A stretch of 64,000 bases of DNA, taken from contig NZ_JAKFZS010000014.1 of NCBI RefSeq assembly GCF_021654285.1, positions 62,001 to 126,000 of the forward strand, given 5' to 3'. A program made the position numbers and the translations under genes. Below the pieces are notes generated by a model that worked only from the letters and a program-made list of their open reading frames with translations, was not told the origin of the DNA and searched no databases. The first letter of the stretch is position 1, and every line of letters begins with the position of its first letter. Shown one piece after another: positions 27,524 to 35,382 of the stretch. The stretch comes from Pseudoalteromonas luteoviolacea. Lineage in GTDB: Bacteria > Pseudomonadota > Gammaproteobacteria > Enterobacterales > Alteromonadaceae.

Positions 27524-27597
27524 TAAAATTCCTTCATCGCATAAAATAGCGCAATATGATTAACACCACCTATCCGCCAATCTTTGCTACCTAAATC

Positions 27598-27628
27598 ATG
27601 CAAGTGTCTAATATATATACACATGCAT
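27598..27628. promoter_or_regulatory. Imperfect inverted repeat upstream of pepN
   Basis: Ten-base arms ATGCAAGTGT and ACACATGCAT (one mismatch) separated by an AT-rich 11-base spacer, 75 bases before the pepN ATG. The spacing is compatible with a regulator site near the promoter. No known consensus was recognised. Confidence 0.3.
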
Positions 27629-27730
27629 CCATTAAGGACACATACATAAGTTAAACGAGATTTTATAATATTAAATGAGGGAAATGTAGCTTGCAAATAA
27701 GTTTAGATGGGTTATCTGACTGTTTAGACA

Positions 27731-27758
27731 ATAAAAAAGGCCCCAATATTTGGAGCCT
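27731..27758 (-). terminator. Rho-independent terminator after nhaC
   Basis: Stem AGGCTCCAA with TTGGGGCCT (one G-T pair) around a 3-base loop on the minus strand, followed by a TTTTTTA run. It starts 8 bases after the nhaC stop. Confidence 0.85.
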
Positions 27759-27765
27759 GCCTATT

Positions 27766-29214
27766 TTAATCTTGTTCTCTTGGTTTTAGCTTTAAGACTT
27801 TGACACCAAGATAGCCATAAACGATTGCTAAAAGCGGGTTGATTAAATTGAAGAAAGCGTAAACTGCATAATCTAATGGGTTAATCAATAGTACACTTTG
27901 CATATATGCACCACAGGTATTCCATGGTATTAACGGGCTAGTAATCGTTCCACCATCTTCAAGCGTCCTAGATAAATTAACGCTCTGAAGACCACGCTTT
28001 TTGTATTCTTCTTTGAACATTCTACCAGGGACCACAATCGCGATATATTGGTCGGCTGCAACAAGGTTCGTACCAAAACATGTTGCTATTGTTGAAGCAA
28101 TAAGTGAGCCGGTGCTTTTCGCTATGCGAAGAATACTACGAACAAAAACTTCTAGTAAGCCTGTTTTCTCCATGATGGCACCGAACATCAGGGCTGTCAT
28201 GATCAACCATGTTGTTGTCAACATGCTTGACATACCTCCACCACTGAGTAAATCATCCATTTTTGCATCGCCAGTTTGAACACTAAACCCATCAAAAAAA
28301 GTTGCCCAAATCAGCTTAAACTGCCCAACAAGTTCACCTTGAGACGCATCTATTTGGCTCGCAATTAAATCTCCTTGGAAAAGTAATGCCCACACAGCGC
28401 CAACAACAGCGCCAATTGAAATCGCAGGAAAGGCTGGCATCTTCTTAATTGCAAGTCCAAGTAGGATAACCAGTGGTACTAACATCAAAATATTGATATT
28501 AAAGTTGTCTTGTAAAATAGTGCTAATTGCGTCAATTTTACTCGCATCACTTGCAACATCTGCGTTAAAGCCCATCACAATAAAAATAATCAATGCAATC
28601 ACAAAACTTGGTACCGTTGTCCATAGCATATGTTGAATGTGGTCAAACAGGTCACTTCCTGCCACTGCTGGTGCTAGATTAGTTGTCTCTGACAACGGAC
28701 TGAGTTTATCGCCAAAATAGGCGCCAGATATCACGGCACCCGCGGTCACAACTGGGTCAAGCCCTAAACCGTTGGCCACGCCTAACAATGCAACACCAAT
28801 TGTAGCAGCTGTGGTCCAAGAGCTACCAATACTCATCGCGACAATACCACAGATTAAACAGCTTGCAGCATAGAACCAAGACGGGTTAATGATCTGCAAT
28901 CCATAATATATCAATGTCGGGACCGTACCAGATAAAAGCCAAGTACCGATTAAAGCACCAACCATGAGCAAGATCAAAATCGCGCCCAACGAAATCGTGA
29001 TACCTTTGATCATCGCTTCTTCAAGCGTTTTCCATGTGAAGCCATTTTTTAAGCCGATTAATGCTGCTGTAAACGTTGCGAACAATAACGCGATTTGGTT
29101 AGGTCCAGACGATGAACTGTCTCCATACAGATAAACTGCGGCGCCCAATAAGCTGACCAATACAATGATTGGTATAAAAGCATCCCACGAAGATGCTGTT
29201 TTTGGTTGTTTCAA
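27766..29214 (-). CDS. nhaC: Na+/H+ antiporter NhaC family
   Basis: 482 residues with about 11-12 hydrophobic segments over the whole length. NhaC-family blocks are seen: MSIGSSWTTAATIGVALLG, GAYFGDKLSPLSETTNLAPAV, and near the C-terminus TCFGTNLVAADQYIAIVVPGRMF with SRTLEDGGTITSPLIPWNTCGAY. It exchanges sodium for protons across the inner membrane, which suits a marine cell. Initiation is at TTG with GAGGGG 9 bases upstream; no ATG is available nearby. The 5' region has a long two-part inverted repeat (29282-29341). Upstream prc ends in a strong terminator, so the gene is probably monocistronic. Confidence 0.92.
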   Translation of the reverse strand: MKQPKTASSWDAFIPIIVLVSLLGAAVYLYGDSSSSGPNQIALLFATFTAALIGLKNGFTWKTLEEAMIKGITISLGAILILLMVGALIGTWLLSGTVPTLIYYGLQIINPSWFYAASCLICGIVAMSIGSSWTTAATIGVALLGVANGLGLDPVVTAGAVISGAYFGDKLSPLSETTNLAPAVAGSDLFDHIQHMLWTTVPSFVIALIIFIVMGFNADVASDASKIDAISTILQDNFNINILMLVPLVILLGLAIKKMPAFPAISIGAVVGAVWALLFQGDLIASQIDASQGELVGQFKLIWATFFDGFSVQTGDAKMDDLLSGGGMSSMLTTTWLIMTALMFGAIMEKTGLLEVFVRSILRIAKSTGSLIASTIATCFGTNLVAADQYIAIVVPGRMFKEEYKKRGLQSVNLSRTLEDGGTITSPLIPWNTCGAYMQSVLLINPLDYAVYAFFNLINPLLAIVYGYLGVKVLKLKPREQD

Positions 29215-29281
29215 ATTTATGTACCCCTCGCACTCATTTTGGTGCGTATTATTATTTGACCGAGTATTTCCACTCTTTTAC

Positions 29282-29341
29282 CAATCCGGTTTGATAATAA
29301 GTAAACGCGTACTTGTCAGTATCGATTATCAAGACGGATTG
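29282..29341 (-). promoter_or_regulatory. Structured leader or operator ahead of nhaC
   Basis: A symmetric element 68-127 bases upstream of the nhaC start. Arms CAATCCG-gt-TTGATAAT and ATTATCAA-ga-CGGATTG match over 15 of 17 positions, and a small inner repeat AAGTA/TACTT lies in the 26-base centre. It could fold as a long hairpin in the nhaC 5' leader or bind a protein as DNA. No known riboswitch class was recognised. Confidence 0.45.
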
Positions 29342-29404
29342 ATAAACATAGTCTATGTTGTCTTGTTGCGGCTGACGATAATAACAAATTTGCGTTCAGG
29401 AGTA

Positions 29405-29436
29405 ACGAAAAAAGGCGCTGTTGCGCCTTTTTTCGT
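29405..29436. terminator. Rho-independent terminator after prc
   Basis: A 14-bp perfect stem, ACGAAAAAAGGCGC with its complement, around TGTT, with six A and six T on either side of the GC core. It lies 21 bases after the prc stop and would work in both directions. Confidence 0.92.
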
Positions 29437-29457
29437 AATACCAAACCATTAAATAGG

Positions 29458-31488
29458 TCAAATATCGTTCTTTACAATCTTGCCAAAGTTGATCATATCT
29501 TGCGTGATTAATGCTGTCTCTTCCAAATAAGGGTCTAGCTCCGAAATAACGTCCGGTACATCATCCAAATCTTTGATTGCTTCTAGGCCTAAACGCTTCA
29601 AACGTTCATTGGTTCTGGCAAGCGCTCTTTGATCTCTTTCCTCACGCTCTTTCTTTCTTTGCCCTTCGACTAATGAAATTGACACTTCGTTTTCTTGCTC
29701 TTTATAACGCTTAATGTCGTCGTAAACGTATGAGAACTCGGGTTCTTTGGCTATACGCTTAATATGCTTTTCATTTAAGTGCGCAATGACCGATGACAAA
29801 TCATCAATGGTATTGTACTTGGCACGGGCAATGCTATCCCATGGCAATGCGTTGTCTTCTTGGCTTTCGCCCCACTCTTCTGGCTCAATAAAAGACGGCA
29901 ATAAAATATCTGGGATCACACCTTTATTCTGAGTACTGCCACCATTTATTCTATAAAACTTAGCAATTGTGTAGGTAATGCTACCAAGTGGGTTTTCGAA
30001 CAAATCGTAAGTTCTTCTCAGCCCTTTATGTTGCTGCACAGTACCTTTACCGAATGTTTGCTCACCAATAACAATTGCACGGCCATAATCTTGCATTGCA
30101 GCTGCAAAAATCTCAGATGCTGAAGCACTATAGCGGTCAACTAACACTGTCATCGGGCCGCTGTAATATGTTTTACCGTCTTGATCTTTTTGTACGTCTA
30201 AACGATTTTGCGCAGTGTGAATTTGTACGATTGGCCCTTTATCAATAAACAGTCCAGACAGCTTCTTAGCTTCGTAAAGTGAGCCACCACCATTCTGTCT
30301 AAGGTCAATAATAATACCGTCAACCTTCTCTGCCTTAAGGGAATTGATTTCTTTAAGAACATCTTCAGAAAGGTTGTTATAGAAACTAGGTATTTCAATC
30401 ACACCTATCTTACTCGTTAAATCAGAGTACTGCGCTTCGAAAACCGATGACTTAGCGGCGCGATCTTCTAACCTGATCTTGTCTCTAACAATTTCAACAA
30501 CTTTCGGAGTACCGTGTGAATCGCTTCCTTTAAGGTATTGCAATCTGACTTTAGTGCCCTTTGGCCCTTTTATCAGATCGACCACGTCATCTAGTCTCCA
30601 ACCGATCACATCTACAAACTCTTCACCATCTTGGGCTACCCCTATGATTTTGTCGTCTGCTTTTATCTGTTCCGTTTTATCAGCAGGCCCACCTGGAACC
30701 AAGCTGCGAATAACGGTGTAATCTTCATCGTAACTTAATACAGCACCGATCCCTTCAAGTTCAAGGTCCATATCCATCTTAAATTGCTCAGCTCTACGAG
30801 GAGAAAGGTAAGATGTGTGTGCTTCGATGCTTCTAGCGAATGCATTCATAACAATTTGATATGCATCTTCACTATTGGTTTGAACTAATCGCTTTTGAGC
30901 GTTTTTGTAGCGCTTAGTTAAAATCTCTTTAATGCCTTCCCAATCCTTACCCGTTAGCTTTAATCGCAGGGCATCAGATTTGACCCTTTGTCGCCAAAAC
31001 TCATTGAGTTCGGCTTGGTCTTTAGCAAAAACGACCTCTTCACGGTCAAAGTAAAACGCATCTGGCGTATCAAATTTCATCTCTTTATCTAATAAAGAAA
31101 TGGCATATTGGAATCGCTCAAAGCGTCTCTGTAAGCTCACATTGAACATTTCAAAAGCAAAGTCTAACTTACCATCAGCGAGGGCTTCATCAAACTTTGC
31201 TTTATGTTGTTCAAAACTATCAACATCCGACTGCAAAAAAATAGACTTGTTGTAGTCTAAGGTTTCTACATATCTATCAAAAATTTCTTCTGACAACGTT
31301 GAATTCAGTTTAAAACGTTTGTAGTGGTTCTGAGTAAATTTATCTGTCACTCTTTTCGTAGCTGTTGCGTGCTGTAATTCAGGTTTTAGCACAGGTATGT
31401 CTTTTTCTGTTACAACGCTATTAGCTGCAAAACACGTGTTTGCAACAAACAATGCAACTGCCCCAATGAGTGGTAAACTTTTACTCAT
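29458..31488 (-). CDS. prc: Carboxy-terminal processing protease Prc (Tsp), S41 family
   Basis: 676 residues with a signal peptide ending near CFAA (residue 22). The order is an N-terminal helical domain, a PDZ domain (about 240-330), the S41 core, and a C-terminal helical DUF3340 domain. The Ser/Lys dyad is Ser456 in SASASEIF and Lys481 in TFGKGTVQ, 25 residues apart as in E. coli. It degrades periplasmic proteins marked at the C-terminus and trims lipoproteins and penicillin-binding proteins. It starts 10 bases after the proQ stop; the proQ-prc pair is conserved in enteric bacteria. Confidence 0.96.
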   Translation of the reverse strand: MSKSLPLIGAVALFVANTCFAANSVVTEKDIPVLKPELQHATATKRVTDKFTQNHYKRFKLNSTLSEEIFDRYVETLDYNKSIFLQSDVDSFEQHKAKFDEALADGKLDFAFEMFNVSLQRRFERFQYAISLLDKEMKFDTPDAFYFDREEVVFAKDQAELNEFWRQRVKSDALRLKLTGKDWEGIKEILTKRYKNAQKRLVQTNSEDAYQIVMNAFARSIEAHTSYLSPRRAEQFKMDMDLELEGIGAVLSYDEDYTVIRSLVPGGPADKTEQIKADDKIIGVAQDGEEFVDVIGWRLDDVVDLIKGPKGTKVRLQYLKGSDSHGTPKVVEIVRDKIRLEDRAAKSSVFEAQYSDLTSKIGVIEIPSFYNNLSEDVLKEINSLKAEKVDGIIIDLRQNGGGSLYEAKKLSGLFIDKGPIVQIHTAQNRLDVQKDQDGKTYYSGPMTVLVDRYSASASEIFAAAMQDYGRAIVIGEQTFGKGTVQQHKGLRRTYDLFENPLGSITYTIAKFYRINGGSTQNKGVIPDILLPSFIEPEEWGESQEDNALPWDSIARAKYNTIDDLSSVIAHLNEKHIKRIAKEPEFSYVYDDIKRYKEQENEVSISLVEGQRKKEREERDQRALARTNERLKRLGLEAIKDLDDVPDVISELDPYLEETALITQDMINFGKIVKNDI

Positions 31489-31498
31489 ACACTACTCC

Positions 31499-32149
31499 TT
31501 ATAGAATAAATAGACTATCAGCCTTTGTCTTAACCTGCATACCAGTTACAAGTTCAACATGTACCTCGTCTTTATTGACTTCAGTAATCGTTGCGTTAAC
31601 TAGCGCTTGACCAAGTTTAACTTTTACTTTGTTATTAACCTTGACCTCATTTGCAGGAAGAGGTTCAACTTTTCCAGAGCTTCTGCGCTGCTGTTGTTGA
31701 GCTGGTTTCTTATTAACTCTAGGCTTTTTGTTAGCATGGCGTGGTTGACCAGGCCCTTTTGATTTGTAAGATTTTGTGTCACCGTCATTGCGAGGTCTTT
31801 GCTGCTTCTTGCGCTTAGCCATTTTCGCACGACTTTCTTCTAATGCTTTTTGTGCGTGCTCAACGTGCTCTTGCTCAACTTTCTCAGCTTGACCACCTTC
31901 TAAATCGACACGAAACTCATTTTTAGTCACAGCTTCTAAGTAGCGCCAACTTGACGTGTACTTTCTCAAAGCTTGTCTTACTTGTGTTTTGCTCACTTTA
32001 TCAGAGCCTTCGATCTTCTCAGCAATATCTTTAAAGATCCCGACCTTAAGTGGCTTTATACCATCCTTTTGTTTAAAACACTGAGGGAATTCTGAGTATA
32101 AAAACTCCAGAACCTCATTAATATCTTTTAGCTTGTTTGTGGTTTCCAT
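31499..32149 (-). CDS. proQ: RNA chaperone ProQ
   Basis: 216 residues in three parts: an N-terminal FinO/ProQ domain (about 1-120) with VLEFLYSEFPQCF and RQALRKYTSSWRYLEA, a Lys/Arg/Gln-rich flexible linker (about 110-165), and a C-terminal Tudor-like domain (PANEVKVNNKVKVKLGQALVNATITEV). ProQ binds small RNAs and mRNA 3' ends and affects osmotic response and RNA stability. It lies 12 bases after the unknown 92-residue gene and 10 before prc, so four genes (msrC, unknown, proQ, prc) probably form one operon. Confidence 0.94.
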   Translation of the reverse strand: METTNKLKDINEVLEFLYSEFPQCFKQKDGIKPLKVGIFKDIAEKIEGSDKVSKTQVRQALRKYTSSWRYLEAVTKNEFRVDLEGGQAEKVEQEHVEHAQKALEESRAKMAKRKKQQRPRNDGDTKSYKSKGPGQPRHANKKPRVNKKPAQQQQRRSSGKVEPLPANEVKVNNKVKVKLGQALVNATITEVNKDEVHVELVTGMQVKTKADSLFIL

Positions 32150-32161
32150 GTCTAAACCTAT

Positions 32162-32440
32162 TTAAATATCTTCATCTAGTGATGAATTAATATAGTGTGT
32201 AACCCAGTCTAAGAGTTCATCCAATTCGGTTTCAATTAAAGCCATGTCACCGCGTAGATGTTCCCAAATACCATTAATAATTTGATCAATTTGCTCACTT
32301 CCAAGATCTTCCGGTAATCTTTCCCAAGCGAAGTGGATAAGTTCGTTGAGCGTTTCTGCTACTTGCTCTTCGTCACCTTCCCAATCCCCAACATCAAAAT
32401 TAGAAAACAAGTAATCTTGTACATTAAGCATATCTTTCAT
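32162..32440 (-). CDS. Small acidic protein of unknown function between msrC and proQ
   Basis: 92 residues, strongly acidic, with no cysteine, no membrane segment and no signal peptide. Predicted mostly helical, with NVQDYLFSNFDVGDW and amphipathic helices such as QVAETLNELIHFAWERL. I do not recognise the family. The ATG has GAGGAAA about 11 bases upstream, and it starts 1 base after the msrC stop and ends 12 bases before proQ. This tight packing supports a real gene; a link to ProQ is only suggested by position. Confidence 0.7.
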   Translation of the reverse strand: MKDMLNVQDYLFSNFDVGDWEGDEEQVAETLNELIHFAWERLPEDLGSEQIDQIINGIWEHLRGDMALIETELDELLDWVTHYINSSLDEDI

Positions 32441-32441
32441 T

Positions 32442-32900
32442 TTAAAGTGTTTCCTCGAAGCTTTTAACTAACGCCTCTAAGCCCAGTTTATCTTGTTCAT
32501 CAAACCTTGCCAAACTAGGGCTGTCAATGTCCAGCACAGCAAATATTTTACCCTGCTTATATATAGGTATTACAATTTCAGAGTTAGACGCCGCATCACA
32601 TGCAATATGACCTGCAAAGGCATGCACATCTTCAACTAGTTGAGTTTTAGCCTCTGACACTGCGGTGCCACAAACGCCTTTACCAACCGGAATACGAATA
32701 CATGCAGGATTACCTTGGAATGGGCCTAATACGAGTTCATTGTCACCATCCATAAGATAAAAACCAGACCAGTTAATATCTTCCATGTTGGTAAACAGCA
32801 AGGCACTTAAATTCGCCATATTAGCAATGTGGTTGTGCTCGCCTTCAATTAACCCTTTTGCCTGTTGATTTAACAGCTCATAAAATTTTTGCTTTTGCAT
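32442..32900 (-). CDS. msrC: Free methionine-(R)-sulfoxide reductase (GAF domain)
   Basis: 152 residues forming one GAF domain. The three cysteines of the fRMsr family are present: Cys67 in PACIRIP, Cys77 in GKGVCGTA and Cys101 in GHIACDAASNSE. Together with the conserved SGFYL and VLDIDSP blocks this identifies the enzyme that reduces free L-methionine-(R)-S-oxide in the cytoplasm with thioredoxin-type recycling. The msrC-proQ-prc order matches E. coli yebR-proQ-prc. It is probably the first gene of the operon. Confidence 0.93.
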   Translation of the reverse strand: MQKQKFYELLNQQAKGLIEGEHNHIANMANLSALLFTNMEDINWSGFYLMDGDNELVLGPFQGNPACIRIPVGKGVCGTAVSEAKTQLVEDVHAFAGHIACDAASNSEIVIPIYKQGKIFAVLDIDSPSLARFDEQDKLGLEALVKSFEETL

Positions 32901-33036
32901 TATTAATACTGAACATTCTTACATATAAACAGTAAAGGTACTCTTTCAAGCCAATAAATGAAACCTTTTCAGAGGAAAAAGTCCCAATTTATCCTCAATC
33001 TAACTGCAACTGTTCAATTTACACTCAAAGGAAATG

Positions 33037-33399
33037 TTATTGCCTTCTGAGACTGTATAAAAAAAGTGCGGATGCAAACGCACTCATAACCGCATTTGCA
33101 ATGAGTATTGGCCCCGTAGAGACTGCAAGCACGTAAGTAAATGCAGTTCCGCCTAGTAGAGCTGTTGTTGTTAAGGCCGAATACGATAGCTTGTCGCGTT
33201 TATACAAAAATAAATACGCCGGTAAAACACATAACGCCATGACCATACCCACAATATGTGCATTTGAAATCGCAGTGGTTAGCAGCTGAAAAAAAAGCTG
33301 CCCTTGTCCTGTCGAAATATAAAAGTATGCACCTAATACGCTGCCAATGATAAGAGGCGATAACATTGAAACGCCAATTGCAGTTGCGACTTTTTTCAT
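33037..33399 (-). CDS. Small four-span membrane protein, unknown
   Basis: 120 residues with four hydrophobic segments at about 8-28, 43-66, 74-92 and 95-115, and a basic C-terminus (SLRRQ). No family is recognised. TAAGGAA lies upstream of the ATG. It stands alone between the msrC operon and the tRNA terminator. Low-complexity hydrophobic content limits any further call. Confidence 0.65.
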   Translation of the reverse strand: MKKVATAIGVSMLSPLIIGSVLGAYFYISTGQGQLFFQLLTTAISNAHIVGMVMALCVLPAYLFLYKRDKLSYSALTTTALLGGTAFTYVLAVSTGPILIANAVMSAFASALFLYSLRRQ

Positions 33400-33511
33400 T
33401 TCAAATTCCTTACAAGAATATGTCGTTAGTGAAGTCTTCTTTGTTAGTGAAATCCCATCAATAAGACTTTGGTCGCATGCTACTAAATTAAGCTAAATAT
33501 ATTTTGAATGT

Positions 33512-33542
33512 AAAAAAGCCCAAGCTAACTTAGCTTGGGCTT
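33512..33542 (-). terminator. Terminator of the tRNA-Ser array
   Basis: A 12-bp perfect stem, AAGCCCAAGCTA with TAGCTTGGGCTT, around a 3-base loop; on the minus strand the last stem bases run into TTTTTTA. It begins 5 bases after the 3' end of the last tRNA. Confidence 0.92.
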
Positions 33543-33546
33543 AATA

Positions 33547-33637
33547 TGGCGGAGAGATAGGGATTTGAACCCTAGATACGCTATTAACGTATGCCGGTTT
33601 TCAAGACCGGTGCTTTCAACCACTCAGCCATCTCTCC
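33547..33637 (-). tRNA. tRNA-Ser(UGA), fourth transcribed copy
   Basis: 91 bases including an encoded CCA. It is a class II tRNA with a long variable arm. The anticodon stem CCGGT/ACCGG flanks the loop CTTGAAA with anticodon TGA, which reads UCA-type serine codons. The acceptor stem GGAGAGA pairs with TCTCTCC-type 3' bases. The sequence is identical to the three other copies. Confidence 0.97.
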
Positions 33638-33680
33638 AAGTTTGTAAAACAACACATTTTAAACGTGATGTTTATTGTAG

Positions 33681-33771
33681 TGGCGGAGAGATAGGGATTT
33701 GAACCCTAGATACGCTATTAACGTATGCCGGTTTTCAAGACCGGTGCTTTCAACCACTCAGCCATCTCTCC
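33681..33771 (-). tRNA. tRNA-Ser(UGA), third transcribed copy
   Basis: Identical over all 91 bases, including CCA, to the neighbouring copies. It is separated by 43 bases from the next tRNA downstream and by 52 from the one upstream; these spacers are unrelated in sequence. Confidence 0.97.
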
Positions 33772-33823
33772 GAAATTTTTGATTGAACTGTCTTACTTTA
33801 TCACTGCAAATCAATCATTATAG

Positions 33824-33914
33824 TGGCGGAGAGATAGGGATTTGAACCCTAGATACGCTATTAACGTATGCCGGTTTTCAAGACCGGTGCTTTCAACCAC
33901 TCAGCCATCTCTCC
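33824..33914 (-). tRNA. tRNA-Ser(UGA), second transcribed copy
   Basis: Identical to the neighbouring copies, including the long variable arm with the CATACG/CGTATC stem and the encoded CCA. It lies 35 bases after the first copy. Confidence 0.97.
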
Positions 33915-33949
33915 GAAACTTTTATTATGCATAAGCACAATACAAATAG

Positions 33950-34040
33950 TGGCGGAGAGATAGGGATTTGAACCCTAGATACGCTATTAACGTATGCCGG
34001 TTTTCAAGACCGGTGCTTTCAACCACTCAGCCATCTCTCC
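33950..34040 (-). tRNA. tRNA-Ser(UGA), first transcribed copy
   Basis: The promoter-proximal copy, 91 bases with CCA. Its 5' end lies only 12 bases after the -10 hexamer, so the transcript leader should be about 5-6 bases long. Confidence 0.97.
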
Positions 34041-34052
34041 GCAGCGGGGCGA

Positions 34053-34081
34053 ATAATAGGGAAACCTTTTGAGAATGTGAA
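34053..34081 (-). promoter_or_regulatory. Sigma-70 promoter of the tRNA-Ser array with GC-rich discriminator
   Basis: On the minus strand, -35 TTCACA (34076-34081) and -10 TATTAT (34053-34058) are 17 bases apart. The bases after the -10, TCGCCCCGC, form the GC-rich discriminator typical of stringently controlled stable-RNA promoters. A T-rich and A-rich stretch lies just upstream, as in UP elements. Confidence 0.8.
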
Positions 34082-34223
34082 GCTTTTTTTTTGCTTTTTT
34101 TATCGTTTGGCTAAAATTCAGCTCGTTTGACGACAATTCCAGCTAGCTTGACGAATTTTTTATCAATCTTTTGTTATCTTTGAACTATTTACCTCAAAAA
34201 ATGGTCTACTATTCGAGAAAGGT

Positions 34224-34252
34224 TTGCTCAACTATGTAACTCTTGGTAATCT
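34224..34252 (+). promoter_or_regulatory. Candidate promoter of yccA
   Basis: TTGCTC and TAATCT separated by 17 bases, with TGG directly before the -10 (extended -10). It lies 50 bases upstream of the yccA ATG. The match is moderate. Confidence 0.45.
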
Positions 34253-34302
34253 TTGGAAAGTTTAATTATCGGAACATCGTGTTTCTATTAAGGAGCTATA
34301 AT

Positions 34303-34974
34303 ATGGCGTTCAATCATTCGTACACTACTGAAAAAGCAGTAATGTCAACGACTGAAACAAATAAAGTGCTTAAGAGCACTTACTTTCTTTTAGCAATGAC
34401 TTTGGCATTCAGTGCCTTAACTGCTGCAATCTCTATGACTATGGCATTACCTAGATTTACAGGTCTTGTCTGTTCTCTTGTTGCTATGGGTCTTATTTTT
34501 GTTATCCAAAAGAAGGCAAACTCTTCTTCTGCTATCGGCCTGGTTTTCTTATTCACTGGTATTCTAGGTTTTGGCTTAGGTCCAATGCTTAACTCGTACT
34601 TAAACCTACCAAATGGTGGATTACTGATTGCACAAGCACTTGGTTCAACTGCATTGATTTTCTTCGGTTTATCAGCTTATGCTTTGACAACTAAGAAAGA
34701 CTTCTCTTTCATGGGTGGCTTTTTAACAATTGGTATTTTAGTAACTATTGGTATTTCTATCGTAAATATCTTCATCGGTAGCCCAATTGTATTCATTGCT
34801 ATCAACGCTGTGTTTGTATTACTTATGTCTGCAATGATCTTGTTTGAAACAAGCAGAATCGTAAATGGTGGCGAAACTAACTATGTCTTAGCGACAGTAG
34901 GCCTGTTCGTTGCTATCTACAACCTATTCACTTCTCTATTAATGCTATTAGGCGTTATGTCAAGTGATGACTAA
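34303..34974 (+). CDS. yccA: Bax inhibitor-1/YccA family membrane protein
   Basis: 223 residues from the ATG at 34303, chosen because AAGGAG lies 8 bases upstream; the in-frame start further up lacks one. Seven membrane segments fill residues 30-220. Blocks shared with E. coli YccA include KSTYFLLAMTLAFSALTA, ILGFGLGPMLNSYL, ALTTKKDFSFMGGFL and LFETSRIVNGGETNYV. YccA binds and modulates the FtsH protease at the inner membrane. The tus genes follow; in E. coli yccA lies beside tusE (yccK). Confidence 0.93.
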   Translation: MAFNHSYTTEKAVMSTTETNKVLKSTYFLLAMTLAFSALTAAISMTMALPRFTGLVCSLVAMGLIFVIQKKANSSSAIGLVFLFTGILGFGLGPMLNSYLNLPNGGLLIAQALGSTALIFFGLSAYALTTKKDFSFMGGFLTIGILVTIGISIVNIFIGSPIVFIAINAVFVLLMSAMILFETSRIVNGGETNYVLATVGLFVAIYNLFTSLLMLLGVMSSDD

Positions 34975-34994
34975 TCTTATCATTCTGATAAAAT

Positions 34995-35017
34995 AAGCCC
35001 CATTAGGGGCTTTTTTT
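34995..35017 (+). terminator. Terminator between yccA and tusD
   Basis: Stem AAGCCCC/GGGGCTT, loop ATTA, then seven T. It begins 20 bases after the yccA stop and ends only 11 bases before the TTG start of tusD, leaving no room for a separate promoter after it. Confidence 0.88.
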
Positions 35018-35028
35018 ATGGGTTTTCT

Positions 35029-35382
35029 TTGAGCCAATTTATTATTTCGGTACATTGCGGTCCTGCTGATCATGATACTTTGCAATGTATTGAGCGCTTT
35101 GCACGCGCTACACTCCAACAACAGCACTCGATTAAATGCATTTTTCTGTATCAAGATGCAGTACTTCATGCAAATCAGTATTTTGCGCTTGCAAGCGACG
35201 AGCTGCAAGTAAGCACAGTCTGGCAAAACCTCCATGACTTGGGTATTCCGTTAAAACTCTGCGTTACTGCAGCTGAAAAACGCGGTATCAATACATCTGA
35301 CACAGGCATATTCACTGTCGCTGGCTTAGCAGAATTCGCTATGGAAACATGCAAAGCCGATAAGTGGGTGCAATTCAAATGA
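35029..35382 (+). CDS. tusD: Sulfurtransferase TusD
   Basis: 117 residues of the DsrE fold, from a TTG start; no in-frame ATG or GTG is available that covers the conserved N-terminus FIISVHCGP. The catalytic cysteine is in LKLCVTAAEKRG (about residue 83), matching E. coli Cys78. TusD receives persulfide sulfur from TusA and, in the TusBCD complex, passes it to TusE for 2-thiolation of tRNA wobble uridine by MnmA. The stop overlaps the tusC start (ATGA). A strong terminator hairpin lies just upstream, so expression needs readthrough from yccA or a promoter inside it. Confidence 0.92.
   Translation: MSQFIISVHCGPADHDTLQCIERFARATLQQQHSIKCIFLYQDAVLHANQYFALASDELQVSTVWQNLHDLGIPLKLCVTAAEKRGINTSDTGIFTVAGLAEFAMETCKADKWVQFK

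Noticed and set aside
33547..34040. CRISPR-like array of regularly spaced identical repeats
   Set aside because: The repeated unit is a complete class II tRNA-Ser with CCA end and anticodon; spacers vary from 35 to 52 bases.
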